NCBI RefSeq assembly: GCF_002878395.1
Contig: NC_061116.1
Span: 124,183,552 to 124,247,551, forward strand
DNA from: Capsicum annuum
Lineage: Eukaryota > Streptophyta > Magnoliopsida > Solanales > Solanaceae
Length of the DNA: 64,000 nucleotides
Direction: 5' to 3'
The number at the start of each line of letters is the position of its first letter. Positions within the stretch are counted from its first letter, which is position 1. The position numbers were made by a program, and so were the translations under genes. Under the pieces are notes generated by a model. It was not told where the DNA came from, searched no databases, and saw nothing but the letters and a program-made list of their open reading frames with translations. Of this stretch, positions 11,045-22,880 are shown piece by piece.

Positions 11045-12562
11045 CATGAGCATCATATCGGCCACGACCCGAGACTACCACCTAGTCGTGACATGGTACT
11101 TAAGGCCACATGTGACCTCAAGCTAACCCATGATCTGGCATATGCTATAAAGACTAAAAAAGGTAACAAAATAATGTGAGAAAGTCATTCATGAAAATAT
11201 TTGAATGTTGAAACAATAACAAGGTGTTGAATAGTCATTACTCAAAAGACATTAATTATCTGACCGTCTGAAAGCCTCTAAACATGAGGAGTTGTTGGGA
11301 TAGGTACCCAACTAACTCTAACTACTGAAATAACATGAAAAAAAGTATGGTTAATAATATGAATATTCGTCGACTGATAAGGACTCACTAAAGATGCAAT
11401 TGAGTGATACAGGAACAGACTATGTGTGATCTGGGAACTGAGATTCTGTACCTATATTGTGAAATCTATAGAGAAAAAGAGAGTTTTCAGTCAATATTTT
11501 AAATGTAACGGTATGTGAGAAAGGGACTAACTGAAATACATATAGGTACTATGGATGAATGCATGAACATATAAAACAAATGCAAGACCAAGTAAAGCAT
11601 GTACTGAAACAATCTACAAAACCGAATAACTGATAAACTAAACACTTGATCATGAAAACCTAAGCTAAACTGAAATAGAATACTAAACTGAGTGTGTGTG
11701 AGATAACATTTAACTGGCATGCCCCAATTTAAGCTAATCGGGTTCCAACCTATAACCCTAGTTAGAAGAGTGTCAATACCTTGCCACGGGTACTAACACT
11801 GGTTGTGCAGATCCACTAATCCGATGTCCCAAAGGATGAGGATATCGCCCTAAATTAGCAGGTTCCTAAAAAAGACTATCAACCTTATGCAGGTAGGAAG
11901 ACCTCTCATAACCTATGTTGGCTACGTAGTTCTAGAACTAAGGGACTGGTACTAAAGGTCTCACCCTAAGCTTGCAGGAAAGCATTTATCCCTAAATTAG
12001 TTAGGTGCTAAGTTAAACTACCAACTGAACAAACATGGAAACATAAACTAGTAATGTACTTATAGCTGATTTGCTCAAAAATGGTATTATGAAAACAATA
12101 ATGCATTCATAATCTAAAGAAATCATGAACATGTTAACTATTGTATTTAGCATGATATAATACTAGTGTGTGCTAATTATGAAAATATAAATTTTATGGT
12201 ACAAACATGGTATGAATAACTTGAAATCTTGAAAACTGTAGCATGCGTGATCATCTAGGTATCAGGTGTTCATAACCTACCAGCATTGAAAAATACAATT
12301 AAATATGCTAATTTCAAACTAATGAGATGATAGGAAATTTCATGACTTAAACTTAATAATCAAATGATTCATCAATGTAATGAATTATCATGATTAAAGT
12401 ACAGAAGAATACTTGAAATGATGAGGGAACACTATTTCATGATTGAATTCAAGAATTACATGGAGGAAATCATGGAATTTATACTTTTCATGGAACCCTA
12501 AACAAAAGAGGAATTTAAACATGAAAATTGTGAAAAACTTTGGGACACAATGAGTGAAAGGA
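11045..12562 (-). repeat. Group 1-type LTR C, minus strand, left copy (interrupted by B)
   Basis: Read on the minus strand it follows the A LTR order: CCAGTGTTAGTACCC(G/A)TGGCA, GGTTGGA..C.AT.AGCT, ATTGGGGCATG, then GTTAGTTGGG...CCCA.CAACTC and GAGGCTTTCAGAC toward its end. It stops abruptly at 12562 where element B begins. Its outer end near 11050 (CACGACCCGAG on +) differs from that of A, so it is a separate subfamily. Confidence 0.7.
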
Positions 12563-14909
12563 TGACATAACCCGAACTGGGGCCTTGTCGTAACAGGCAT
12601 CTCAAGCCCAACAAGGATCGGAGATTACTCTATTAGCCTAACCTAACCATCACATCAAACCACAAGTGTTAAATGAATTTTGAACATATAAAAAAATAGC
12701 GAAAAAAAAAAATAATCATGACTTAAGAATGTATACTCATTCCGTTAATGTCAACATACTAGACCAACTTACCTAAGTCCACAGTCATCCACAAAGCCTC
12801 TACAAATTTGAAGTCAAAAATATGTCGAGACAAGCCCCCGACAATAGCCAAACCAGGTCTAAAACAAGTCTATGACATAAAGTAGGAAGATCAAATGTAT
12901 AACTTCAGACGTATGGAAGTTCACCACTTCAGTGTCAACACCCAAACCACTTGAAAACCTGGTCATTGCACAAGAAGAGGACAAAAAGTTGTGGCCTTTG
13001 TGTCATAAGGCGACACAGCATACGGAGATGGTTAGTGGTTATAACTCTAGCATGTAACTAAAGTGTAAGGATAAAATTATGTCATTATTTAATGCCAAGC
13101 AAAACCATCATAAACAACCGCATTTATACACATAGACATGTAGATATATAGACGCATCAATTGTTGAAAAATAAGACAAGGCCTGAGCATGCATTTTGAA
13201 GCACACAATCATAAACCGTGAAGAGAAAGACTCTAACCTCCCACTTGCATAAGTTATATCAAGCAAGAGGACTCTAACCTCGAGCCATCTTATTAAGCAA
13301 GTAGACTCTAACTACAAGATAATTCATTAGACAAATGGATTCTAAAAACAAGCCATATTAAGTAAGTGGACCCTAACCACAAGCCAATTCATTAGACAAA
13401 TGGACTCTAACAATAAGCCATATCATTAGACAAGTGGACTCTAACCACTAGCCATTTTGTTAGCAAAGTGGACTCTAACTACAAGCCATTTTTAAGCAAG
13501 TGGACTCTAACCACAAACTTTTGTGTCCATTACTAGTTGACATTGGGGCTCTAACTCTTTGTCTATGCATTCACATCCACTTTGTTCATATTTGAGGACT
13601 CTAGCCCACTTAGCCAATTCAAGTCATCAAGGCTACAATTCAACACTATAGATAACTAGAAGGTCTTCATGAACCATTTGTCAATCAATCACTTTAACAG
13701 GCCAATTACTTAGTTAAACTACCATTCAATTCAAATTTTGGTCATTAAGACCTTTTACTAGCCATTCATTCTTCATACGTATTCTTACACCAAGCTTTAG
13801 TTTAAACACAATTTTATTTCACGTTTAGGGGATCAAAAACTTGTTAACCAATTAAACTACCAAGGTTACCATTTAAATTGTTACATGGCCAACAAGGCCT
13901 TTAAAAGATCATTTACCAAACATTCTTACTCATTAAGCCATTACCTTATTTCAAAACACCATTAACATGTAACTAGTTATTCCTCTTAAATATTTTCACA
14001 AACACCTTGACGGAATACCTTTTCCAAGACCAAAACCAAAATAAAATTCATCAAGATTAGGATTAATCATAACCCATTTGTTAAACCACAACCAATAAGC
14101 ACCCACATGTGCAAACCATCACCAAAAGCATGTATAAACACAAGTTTAAACAAGAGTAAACAATATTCATTATTATGCATCAAAACCTTCAACATTTGAT
14201 TTCAAAACCACCATATACAAGCCATAATCAATGTTTAAAACATATGATATTTGATAAATAATAATGAGGGGAGATTCAGATGCCTTATACAAGATGATTC
14301 ACGAAAAGATTCTTGACCCCCTTAGCCTTTAGATGAATACTATTGAAACCCTAGACTTCAATATTGTTAAAGAAGTTTAGAGAGTGTTTGGAATGTTATT
14401 GATCTTGTACAAGTGAATTGTGAAGGGCCAAATAAGGTTATAAGTCATGGGTCATAAGGGTTTAGGGAGGGAATGTCTAAAATGTCCGAAACTTGCACCT
14501 AGAAGGGTACGACTCATTCCCTTGACTTGTACCCTAGGGTATGAGTGGTACCCTAACTCATACCCTAGACCCCTCCTTGGACCCCTATAATGACCAACAT
14601 ATGACCCCTCATGCTCAGGTCATACCCTATGGTACGAGTAGTACCCGACAACCCATACCCTAGGCAGAACACTTTGGACAAGGATCAAGACATCATACGA
14701 CTTACCCACTTATGACTTATACACCAGTATATGATTGGTATGATGCTAAACCATACCTTTTATAGAATGCTATCAACCTAGAATGATCATCATACAAAAG
14801 GGTGGTTACTAGTCATACCATAGTATACGAGTGGGATGCTTAAACAATACCTTGTGCAAAAAGTCAATTCTAGGGAATTTTTCTAAAGGTTCAAAGCCAA
14901 GGTGTTTCA
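12563..14909 (-). repeat. 3' LTR of element B
   Basis: On the minus strand it starts TGAAACACCTTGG next to the polypurine tract and ends GGTTATGTCA. About 14470-14830 is packed with TACCCTAGGGTA and GTACC/GGTAC dyads (U3). The left edge abuts LTR C with no gap. Confidence 0.82.
13228..13520 (-). repeat. ~36-bp minisatellite inside the B 3' LTR
   Basis: About eight units of the type GTGGACTCTAACCACAAGCC with a CATTAGACAA spacer. The array is shared by the B right LTR (24109-24305, about five units) and, in a variant form, by LTR J (22556-22880, about ten units). Confidence 0.85.
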
Positions 14910-14950
14910 ATGCTCCCCTACTTAGATCATTCATCCTCGAATGATGGGTA
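14910..14950 (-). promoter_or_regulatory. Polypurine tract of element B
   Basis: Read on the minus strand: CATTCGAGGATGAATGATC, then AAGTAGGGGAGCAT, then the LTR start TGAAACACC. Confidence 0.8.
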
Positions 14951-15189
14951 AGAGAAGTACAAGCACGAGTTAACACATTATTGCACATCAAGCTAACCTT
15001 AAACTAAGTTAGAAAAACAAAGACATACAATAAGGATATGACACATGCTATGATCATTATCAATCAACCATTCATTCAATTGACTTTGGGACACGAACCT
15101 ATTTTCTATCTACACACTTGCTTAATTTTAATATTTAGGGACTTGAACCCTTTGCCTATCAAAGACATAAATGAATTTAATAAGACTAA

Positions 15190-16480
15190 CACATACCTTA
15201 AGAATTAGTTTCCAAAATGGAAATAAATGTGGATACTTGGACTTCATGTCCTCTTCTGCCTCCCAAGTAGCTTCCTCAAACTTTTGGTTTCTCCATAAAA
15301 CCTTTATCGAAGCCACCTCTTTTTTTGCAAACGGTGAACTTGATGATCTAAGTTCCTCACTGGGACCTCCTCATAGGACAAAGATTCTGAAACACCAATA
15401 TCCTCCAAGGGGACAACCAAAGAAGGATCACCTATACATTCTGCAACATGGACAGGTGGAATATCAGATGAATGGAGCTCAAACTATAGGGAAACTTAAA
15501 TTCATAGGCAAACTTACCAACCCTCTTCAAAATCAAATATATACCAACATACTGAGGACTCAACTTTCCTTCCTTACCAAACTATATTACTCCCTTCATG
15601 GGAGACACCTTTAAGAATACCCAATCGTTGACATTTAACTCTAAATCCCTATGTCTACAACTACGTAGGATTTTTGTCTACTTTGAGTGGTTTTCAACCT
15701 ATCATGGATCACATTCACCTTCTCTAAAGCTTAGTGAACTAATTTAGGGCCAAGCAACTTACCTTCAGCAACATAATACCATCCTATAAAAAATCTATAG
15801 CTTCTAGCTTACAATGCCTCAAAAGGAGCCATACCGATGATAGAGTGGTAACTATTGTTATAAGAAAACTTAATCAAACTAAGATGGTCGAACCAACTAC
15901 CACCATAATTAATCACACAAGCATGAAGCATGTCTTCCAATGTCAGAATGGTCCTCTCTACTTGTCCATCTATTTAAGGGTGGAAAGCAATGCTAAGGCA
16001 TACTTTAGTCCCCATACCTTTTGTAATGACTTCTAAAAATATATTGAGAACGGAGTACCATGATTCAAAATGATAGAAACTGGAGCACCGTGCAACTTCA
16101 CAACCTCCGCAAGATACAACTTCGCATAATCGTCCATCAAAAAACTAGTTCTCACAAAAAAATGAGTGGACTTGGTCATTCTATCCGTAATGACCCAAAT
16201 CAAATCACATTGATTCTGAGATCGTGGAAGACCTATAATGAAACCCATATGTATGACTTCCCACTTCTACTTGGGAAACTCAATCTCTTGATACAAACCT
16301 CCAAGTCTCAGGTGCTCAACTTTCACTTGTTGACACATCATACACTTAGCCACCTAGCTAGCCATATCCTGTTTGATATTGTTTCACAAAAAAAATTCCC
16401 TAAGGTCATGGTACATCTTCATAGAATAAAGGTGAATAGCATAACGGGATTCATGAACTTCTGCCAAAATCCTTTTCCTT
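15190..16480 (-). pseudogene. pol: Integrase and chromodomain of element B, broken
   Basis: Integrase inserts the cDNA; the chromodomain steers it to marked chromatin. The catalytic core reads MGFIIGLPRS (16248 down), where MDFI is expected: the first catalytic Asp is Gly (codon 16243-16245). The second is Asn (ILNHGTPF, codon 16063-16065, in place of SDRGTQF). The third, Glu, survives in DGQVERTILTLEDM near 15960. The chromodomain spans about 15430-15190: SLSYEEVPVRNLDHQVHRL, then after a frameshift in an A-run near 15320, IKVLWRNQKFEEATWEAEED. With two catalytic residues lost, this copy is dead. Overlapping plus-strand ORFs are shadows. Confidence 0.82.
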
Positions 16481-16569
16481 AACCCAACGACGTTGGGAAT
16501 ACATAGCCTACCTTAGTACCTCAAGACGCCATCATCACTAATTACAAAGTCAACAACCTTTTATTAACC

Positions 16570-17960
16570 CACATTACTCTAAATCTTCATCAAATTTGGG
16601 TCCAATATTTGCTTTTCCTTTATCTCAACAACAAGAGATAATTGTGATACCAGATGCATAAATACACCACCATCCTTTGAGTCTATGAGATGAACTCTAA
16701 GACTTATCAATCGGTGAATGTCCCTCACCAAATCCTGCTTATCCTCATCAACATGAGCCAAACTCCCCATGGATAACCTACTAAGAGCATCAACAACTAT
16801 GTTATCTTTACCTGGATAGTAGTGGATTCTCATATCATAGTCCTTTAGCAACTCAAGCTATCTATTTTAAGTAAGCTTCAACTCTTTTTGAGTAAATACA
16901 TATTGCAGGCTCTTATGATCAGAAAATATGTCCACATTAACCCCATAGAGATAGTGACACCAAATCTTCAAAGCAAATACCACCGCTAATAACTCCAAGT
17001 CATAAGTAGGGTAGTTCTTCTTATGAACTTTCAATTGCCTAAAAGCATAGACCACTACCCTACAATGCTGCATTAATATACAACTAATTCCAATACGAGC
17101 AGCATCATAATACACTACAAAACCATTATTACCTCGAGCAAGGTCAAAATTGGAACCAAAGTCAATTTATCTTTGAACTTCTTAAAACTACCCTTACTTG
17201 CATCCTACCATAAGAACTTAACCTTCTTCTGGATTAACTTAGTTAATGGGGTAGCTATCATCAAGAAACTCTCCAAAAATCTCCTATAGTAACCGGCTAG
17301 ACACAAAAGGATCCGAATATTGGTTGGAGTCACAAATCTAGGCCACTTCTTAACCACGACAACCATTTATGGATCCACCATGATCACTTCACTAGAGATA
17401 AAATAACCAAAAAAAGTCATAGGATTCAACCAAAACTCACACTTAGAGAGCTTATCATACAAACTATAATCCTTCAAAGTTTGCAACATGACATGAAGGT
17501 GATCGACATAATCTGCCTCACTTTTAGAATAGACCAAGATGTCATTAATGAAGAAAGTGACAAAAAATCCAAAACCAAATGAAAGACTCCATTCATTAAA
17601 TCCATAAATGTCGCTGGGGCATTGGTCAACCCAAAAGACATAACTAGGAACTCATATTGACCATATCGAATCCTAAAGGCAGTCTTAGGGATATCCATTT
17701 CCCTAGTCTTAAGCTAATGATAACCTGACCTAAGATCAATCTAGAGAAACACTTTGCACCTTGAAGTTGATCAAATAAATCATCGATCCTAGGAAGAGGA
17801 TACTTATTATTTATGATCACCTTGTTCAACTGACGATAATCAATGTACATTCGAAGGAAACCATCCTTCTTACAAACATACAACACAGGATTACCCCAAG
17901 AAGACATACTAGGATAGATAAAACTTTTATCTAAAAGATCCTTCAATTACTCCTTAAGAT
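16570..17960 (-). pseudogene. pol: Reverse transcriptase and RNase H of element B, broken
   Basis: RT runs from about 17950 down: [43 protein letters not shown] and [11 protein letters not shown], then a frameshift and [16 protein letters not shown]. The catalytic FIDD box reads FIND (17541-17552), the first Asp being Asn. RNase H is 17115-16867: [35 protein letters not shown] and [11 protein letters not shown], with its acidic residues kept. The linker HYYPGKDNIVVDALSRLSMGS follows at 16851. At least three frame breaks separate these parts. Confidence 0.85.
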
Positions 17961-18319
17961 CCATCAACTTCGCCTGATCCATTCTATAAGGAGGTATAGA
18001 AATTAGACGAGTGTCCGAAATAAGATAAATCCCAATATCATTTTCCCCATATGGAGGATTACTAGGAAGGTCATCAGAGGAGACCTCGAGAAAATCACTA
18101 ACCATGGGAACATATTCCAGAGAGGGACCTTTTGAGTTAGAATCTTTAACTTAGACCAAATGATACAAACACCCTTTAGAAATCAACTTTTGGGCCCTAA
18201 GATATAAGATGAATCTCCCTTTAGGCACTAAAAAAACCCATTTTCCATACAATGATTGGCTCATTAGGGAAATTAAACATGACCTTATGGATCCGATAAT
18301 TTAAGAAAACATAGCACGA

Positions 18320-18600
18320 ATAAAACTAATTCATACCTAGAATAATATTAAAATCGACCATGTCCAACTCTATCAAGTCTACTAGAGTTTCTTTACTATC
18401 AAAAACTACCACACACCCTCTATAGACTCTTTTAATAATTACAGAGTCTCTTATCGGGGTATAAATAAAAAATAAATGACAGACACTCAAGACCAAAACC
18501 AAAATGCACAACCACATATAGGGTAACATAAGAGAGAAACGACCCCAGGTCAATCAAACAATACACATCATGCGGGAAAAGTCTCAACATACTCATAATA
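18320..18600 (-). pseudogene. Protease C-terminal part of element B
   Basis: The frame at 18460-18326 reads TPIRDSVIIKRVYRGC, then LVDLIELDMVDFNIILGMN, the usual end of gypsy protease before reverse transcriptase. It matches the piece of element E at 51070-51140 (VDLFELNMVEYDVILGMDW). The catalytic DxG(S/T) region upstream is not readable. Confidence 0.72.
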
Positions 18601-19897
18601 ATATCTATATATGCCTCAGAATCCTGGCGAGTAGCAAGTACATATAAGCGATTTTGGCTAGGGTCGATTCCATAATAGAAGCTGAAGCAGCACCCTTCGG
18701 TGTATGAGCAGTTGAAGTAGCATTTGGAGCCCTGTTGGACTAAAAATCACTAGCAAGGGGCATTCTAACTATATGTGCTCAATTTGACCATATCTAAAAT
18801 AGTTGTTCCTTCCCTTCTCACACTGGCAATGATAATGCTAACCTTAAAATCTACAAGAAGGGTAGAATAGAGCCGATTGGGCCTCACTAGTCTGAGATTG
18901 GGCACCATGTGCCCTAGAAGCATTACTACTCAGAAAATATTTATCTCCCAATGGCCTCGAGTAGGGAGCACTAGTTGTAGAATAAGAGTTGGGACTCACC
19001 TAATTCTTCCTCTTAAACCACTTGCCAATAAATTATTGGCTTCTACTTTGATAAAAAAAACTAAGACCTCTGGTTTTGCCTCTCATCAATATTAATATTT
19101 TTCTTTTTATCTTCCTTCAATTATTGGATATATACAACAGACCTAGTGATGTCTATGTCTTTGACTAACAAAGTTATCTTACTCTCAAGGACTAACTCAC
19201 AAGATAGTCCTGAGGCAAACTTCCTCATCTGAGCCCTCATATCTGACACCAACTCCAGAACATACATAGACAACTAATAAAAATTCATTACATACTCCTT
19301 GACGGACATTCTTCTTTCTTAAGATTAACAAACTCCTCCATTATTTCTTACCTCAACTCTAGAGAAAAGAAGCAGTCCAGAAAAGTATTAGTGAAATCCT
19401 CCTACAAAGATGACTCATCAACATCACTCCTCATCTATTCCCACTCCTCGTGTCATTGGTATGTTACATCCTTTAACTAATAGACTATAAACTCAACCCC
19501 ATCCACATTAATGACATATAGAACCCTAAAACTATTTTCTATCTCATCTAGAAAACCATAACGATCTTCCTCCACCTTAACACTGGTAAAGGTCAAACGA
19601 CTCAACCTCATAAACTGGCCAACTTTTGTCATCTCGGAATATGAGTAAAAGATGCACCACGCTCATCCTGATAAGATACCAACTAATCTATTATATAAAT
19701 TGACTGACAATACTCAGTATTCGATATGTTAGACTGAGGAATTTAAGGAGGACTAGAGGGAATTGGTGGAAATCCAGAACCATCAGGTATCAGACCTCTA
19801 GGCTGAATATGGACTCCATATATAGAGCAAGTCCCATCAACATCATCCCCAATTGGGATAGAAGAAATTTGTGAGCTTTAGATCGTCGAGGAGGCAT
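18601..19897 (-). pseudogene. gag: gag of element B, broken
   Basis: The start codon at 19897-19895 opens MPPRRSKAHKFL, close to the MPPR start of element E at 40923. The capsid block is readable near 19490-19300 (DVTYQWHEEWE; DFTNTFLDCFF; EEFVNLKK). The zinc knuckle at about 18835-18770 reads YFRYGQIEHIVRMP: two cysteines of CFRCGQIGHIVRDCP are replaced by Tyr, so metal binding is lost. Many stops, mostly at expected Gln or Trp codons. Confidence 0.75.
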
Positions 19898-20087
19898 GAT
19901 TTAAAAAACAAGCAAATAGAAATTAGAGGAATCTAAGACCTTAGGCTCTATAGCTCAAAATAAGACAATAAGAAAGTGAAACATTCTAAAATGCCTGGTA
20001 GCCTCTTTCTTATTAGTGTGGGGCACTACACACCCATAAAATAAACTCTACTTAGCATAGCTTTATGGATACCCAACTGACCATGAA

Positions 20088-20107
20088 ACTAGGAACTGAT
20101 ACAAACT
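20088..20107 (-). promoter_or_regulatory. Primer-binding site of element B
   Basis: On the minus strand the LTR ends TTATGTCA and is followed by AGTTTGTATCAGTTCC, a degraded form of TTGGTATCAGAGCC (initiator tRNA-Met). Confidence 0.7.
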
Positions 20108-21148
20108 TGACATAACTCAAACTAGGGCCTTATCGTAATGGGAATTTTAAGCCTAACAAGGACTGGAGATTACCCTATTAGCCTAACCTAACTATTATAT
20201 CAAACAATGAGTGTTGGATAAACTCCAAACATATAACAAGATAGAGGAAACAAATTAATAATCATAGCTTAAGAATGTCAACTCATTTTTATTCCATTAA
20301 TGTCAACATACAAGACCAATATACCCAAGTCCACAGTCATCCATAAAGTCTCTACTAATCTGAAGTAAAAAAATAAGTCGATATAAGCCCCCGACAATAG
20401 TAAACCAAGTCTAAAACAAGTATATGACATAAAGTAGGATAAAATACCCAAGAATATGGCCTTGCAAAAATTTTTGGTTGATTGGTGATGACCATGATAT
20501 GTGTTGTGTTGTATCCTTGTTGCATGTTGTTTCTAACTTGTGTAAAGGTTGCCTTGATGCATGTTGATGTGTTAACTTATGTTTATGCCTGCCTCGTCCC
20601 TCATTCAAAGATGCATGGTCCAAGTGGGGGAGAATTAAATAACATAGACTTGAACCCTTAAAATAACAATAGCTTTTGGAGTCATTAGGGTGGATACGGT
20701 TGAAGGGCTTGAGTCTTACCCTTGGTTATAACTCATACCCTTCTCCTCCCCCTCTCTCATATCCTAGATAAAATACTAAGGTTGTATACTTATTTCTACA
20801 TAAATTTACCTTCCCTCTATCATAACCAATGTATACGAGTCATGTGTAACTCAACCATGAAGAGAGAGGCCTCAAACCTAGTAGACTATTTTGGTTATGG
20901 GTGGCCTATACGAGTTAGGTCATGAGTCATACCCTTTGGATATAACTCAAGGATATCTAGTCATAGCCTAACCAATGTGGTTTACCTATTAGAAGCCTAG
21001 GGTATGATTTAGGGTACCACTCACACCCTAGGTCACGATTACTATATGAATCATATGGGGGAGTCGTACCCCTGCATAGGTAGACTTTCCAGATTTTATT
21101 AAGGACCTTTTGGTTATTTCCCTTACTTAAAATCCTAATTCCTTGAAA

Positions 21149-21158
21149 TATATAAGGA
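21149..21158 (+). promoter_or_regulatory. TATA box of LTR J
   Basis: ATATATAAGG follows the U3 dyad region and precedes a GACTTGTAGCCTCATAAG leader. Position and sequence fit the promoter of the LTR; the transcription start would be roughly 30 bases downstream. Confidence 0.5.
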
Positions 21159-22555
21159 CTTGTAGCCTCATAAGTCTTTATTTACAAGATTCAAACACTC
21201 TAAACACTCTCTCAAGCTTATCTTAGGAAGATTGGAGGCTAGGTTTTCAAGAGTGGTCTTCAAAAAGCAAAGAAGAGTCAAAATTATTGGTGTGTCATCT
21301 GGTTTAAGGCATGTATATCTTCCCCTCTTTAAATAACTCTAAACCCAATGATTTCACACTTTGAGTAAGTGTACATGGTGGTTTTAAATCAAATAGAAAA
21401 GGGTTTTGTTGCCTATCAATGAATAATGATGTTTTTTGCTTATACTTATATTTAGACATGTTATTGATGGTAGATTGTATATGTGGGTGCATTTTGTATG
21501 TTTTTTAACATGAAGGTCTTGATTAACCCTAATTATTATAATATCTAGCATGAAAATAGCCTTGTTAAAGTTACACACACAAAGTGTTTGTGAAAATGCC
21601 TAAGCGAGTTGTCTAGTAAAATATTGGTGATGTATTGAGCTATATAAATGGCCTAAGGAGTATAAATGGTTGATTAATGATATTATAAAAAGGTATTATG
21701 ATTCATGTATTGTGTAATTGATGATATTGTTGGGATAATGGCTTATAAAAGGTTAGGGCGTAAAATATGAAAATGAACTTATTGTGTTTGTTGAGCCTTA
21801 AAGGTGGTGAGAATATGGTCAAAGCTTTATAATGAATTATAAATGGTTATGTGAGTCTTGGTGACCATATATGAAATTAATTATGTTATTTAATTAATGC
21901 ATGTGGCCTATTTTAATGATCAATAGTTAAACAGTTTTGTGAAGGTCAAATATCTATCTGTTGAATTAGCCTAGTGGTCATGAATGAGTCATGATAATGT
22001 CTAAATAAATGTGAATACTTGTCATGATGTTGTTGGCCATGTATTGAGTTATCAGGATTGTGAATTCTTTGTAAATGGTTGTTATGAACCTTGTTAATCA
22101 TGTAATGAATTAGCCTAGGGCTTTAAATGATGTGATGACCCTCTAAGTATGAAGGGTTGATAATTGATGTTGTGTTGATGTTGTTGGCCATGTAATTTAT
22201 TAAACTATTGCCATGTTGGTTTGATGGCTAAGAAGAGGGGTTATATTCCCTAAACTTGAACTTGAATGGTGTATGGAACCAAGTGTGGTGAAAATATAAT
22301 ATGATGTTGCTAATGATATGTGAATGGCTTGTGTGGGTCTTGAGGACCACAAAATAAATTGTATGATGAATTGAATGAAGGTAGTGGCCTATTGATATGG
22401 TTGAGCAATGAGGGCTCCAATGGGTACCATGTGGTCATGTAAAATGTTGAATTAGCTAAGTGAGCCAAAGAACTTAAAAGAGATATAAATTGTATGAATG
22501 AACATACATGAACTAATGAGTCAAGAGCTCAATGTCGACTAATAATGGTAATAAA

Positions 22556-22880
22556 ATAACTAGTGATTCGAGTTCCTAGTCCAACAAAATGGCTTGTGGT
22601 TCAAGTCCCTTGCCCGATGAAATGGCTTGTAGTTCAAGTCCCTTGCCCGATGAAAAGTCTAGTGGTTTGAGTACCTAGACTAATGATATGGCCTATGGTT
22701 TGAGTCCCTTACCTAAAAAGATCTCTTGAGGTTAGAATTCTAATTAAATGACTAGTGGTTTGAGTCCCCAGCTCGATGATATGACTAGCGGTTTGAGTCC
22801 CTAGTTCGATACGATGACTAGTGGTTCGAGTCCCTAGTCCGATGAGATGACTTGTGGTTTGAGTCCCTTGCCTAATGAAT
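22556..22880 (+). repeat. ~35-37-bp minisatellite in LTR J with B-box-like core
   Basis: About ten units of GATGACTAGTGGTTTGAGTC followed by CCTAGTCC. The core GGTT(T/C)(G/A)AGTCC matches the Pol III B box GGTTCGANTCC, perfectly at 22823-22833. In the B LTRs the same position on the LTR sense strand reads GGTTAGAGTCC. One unit near 22715 is strongly degraded. Confidence 0.85.

Noticed and set aside
13228..13520. A CRISPR-like array
   Set aside because: Units are degenerate, spacers are not unique, the DNA is plant nuclear and the array sits inside an LTR: it is a minisatellite.
15171..16482. Plus-strand ORFs 15171-15614, 15845-16036 and 16060-16482
   Set aside because: They lie antisense to the integrase and chromodomain of element B, which explain the sequence fully on the minus strand.
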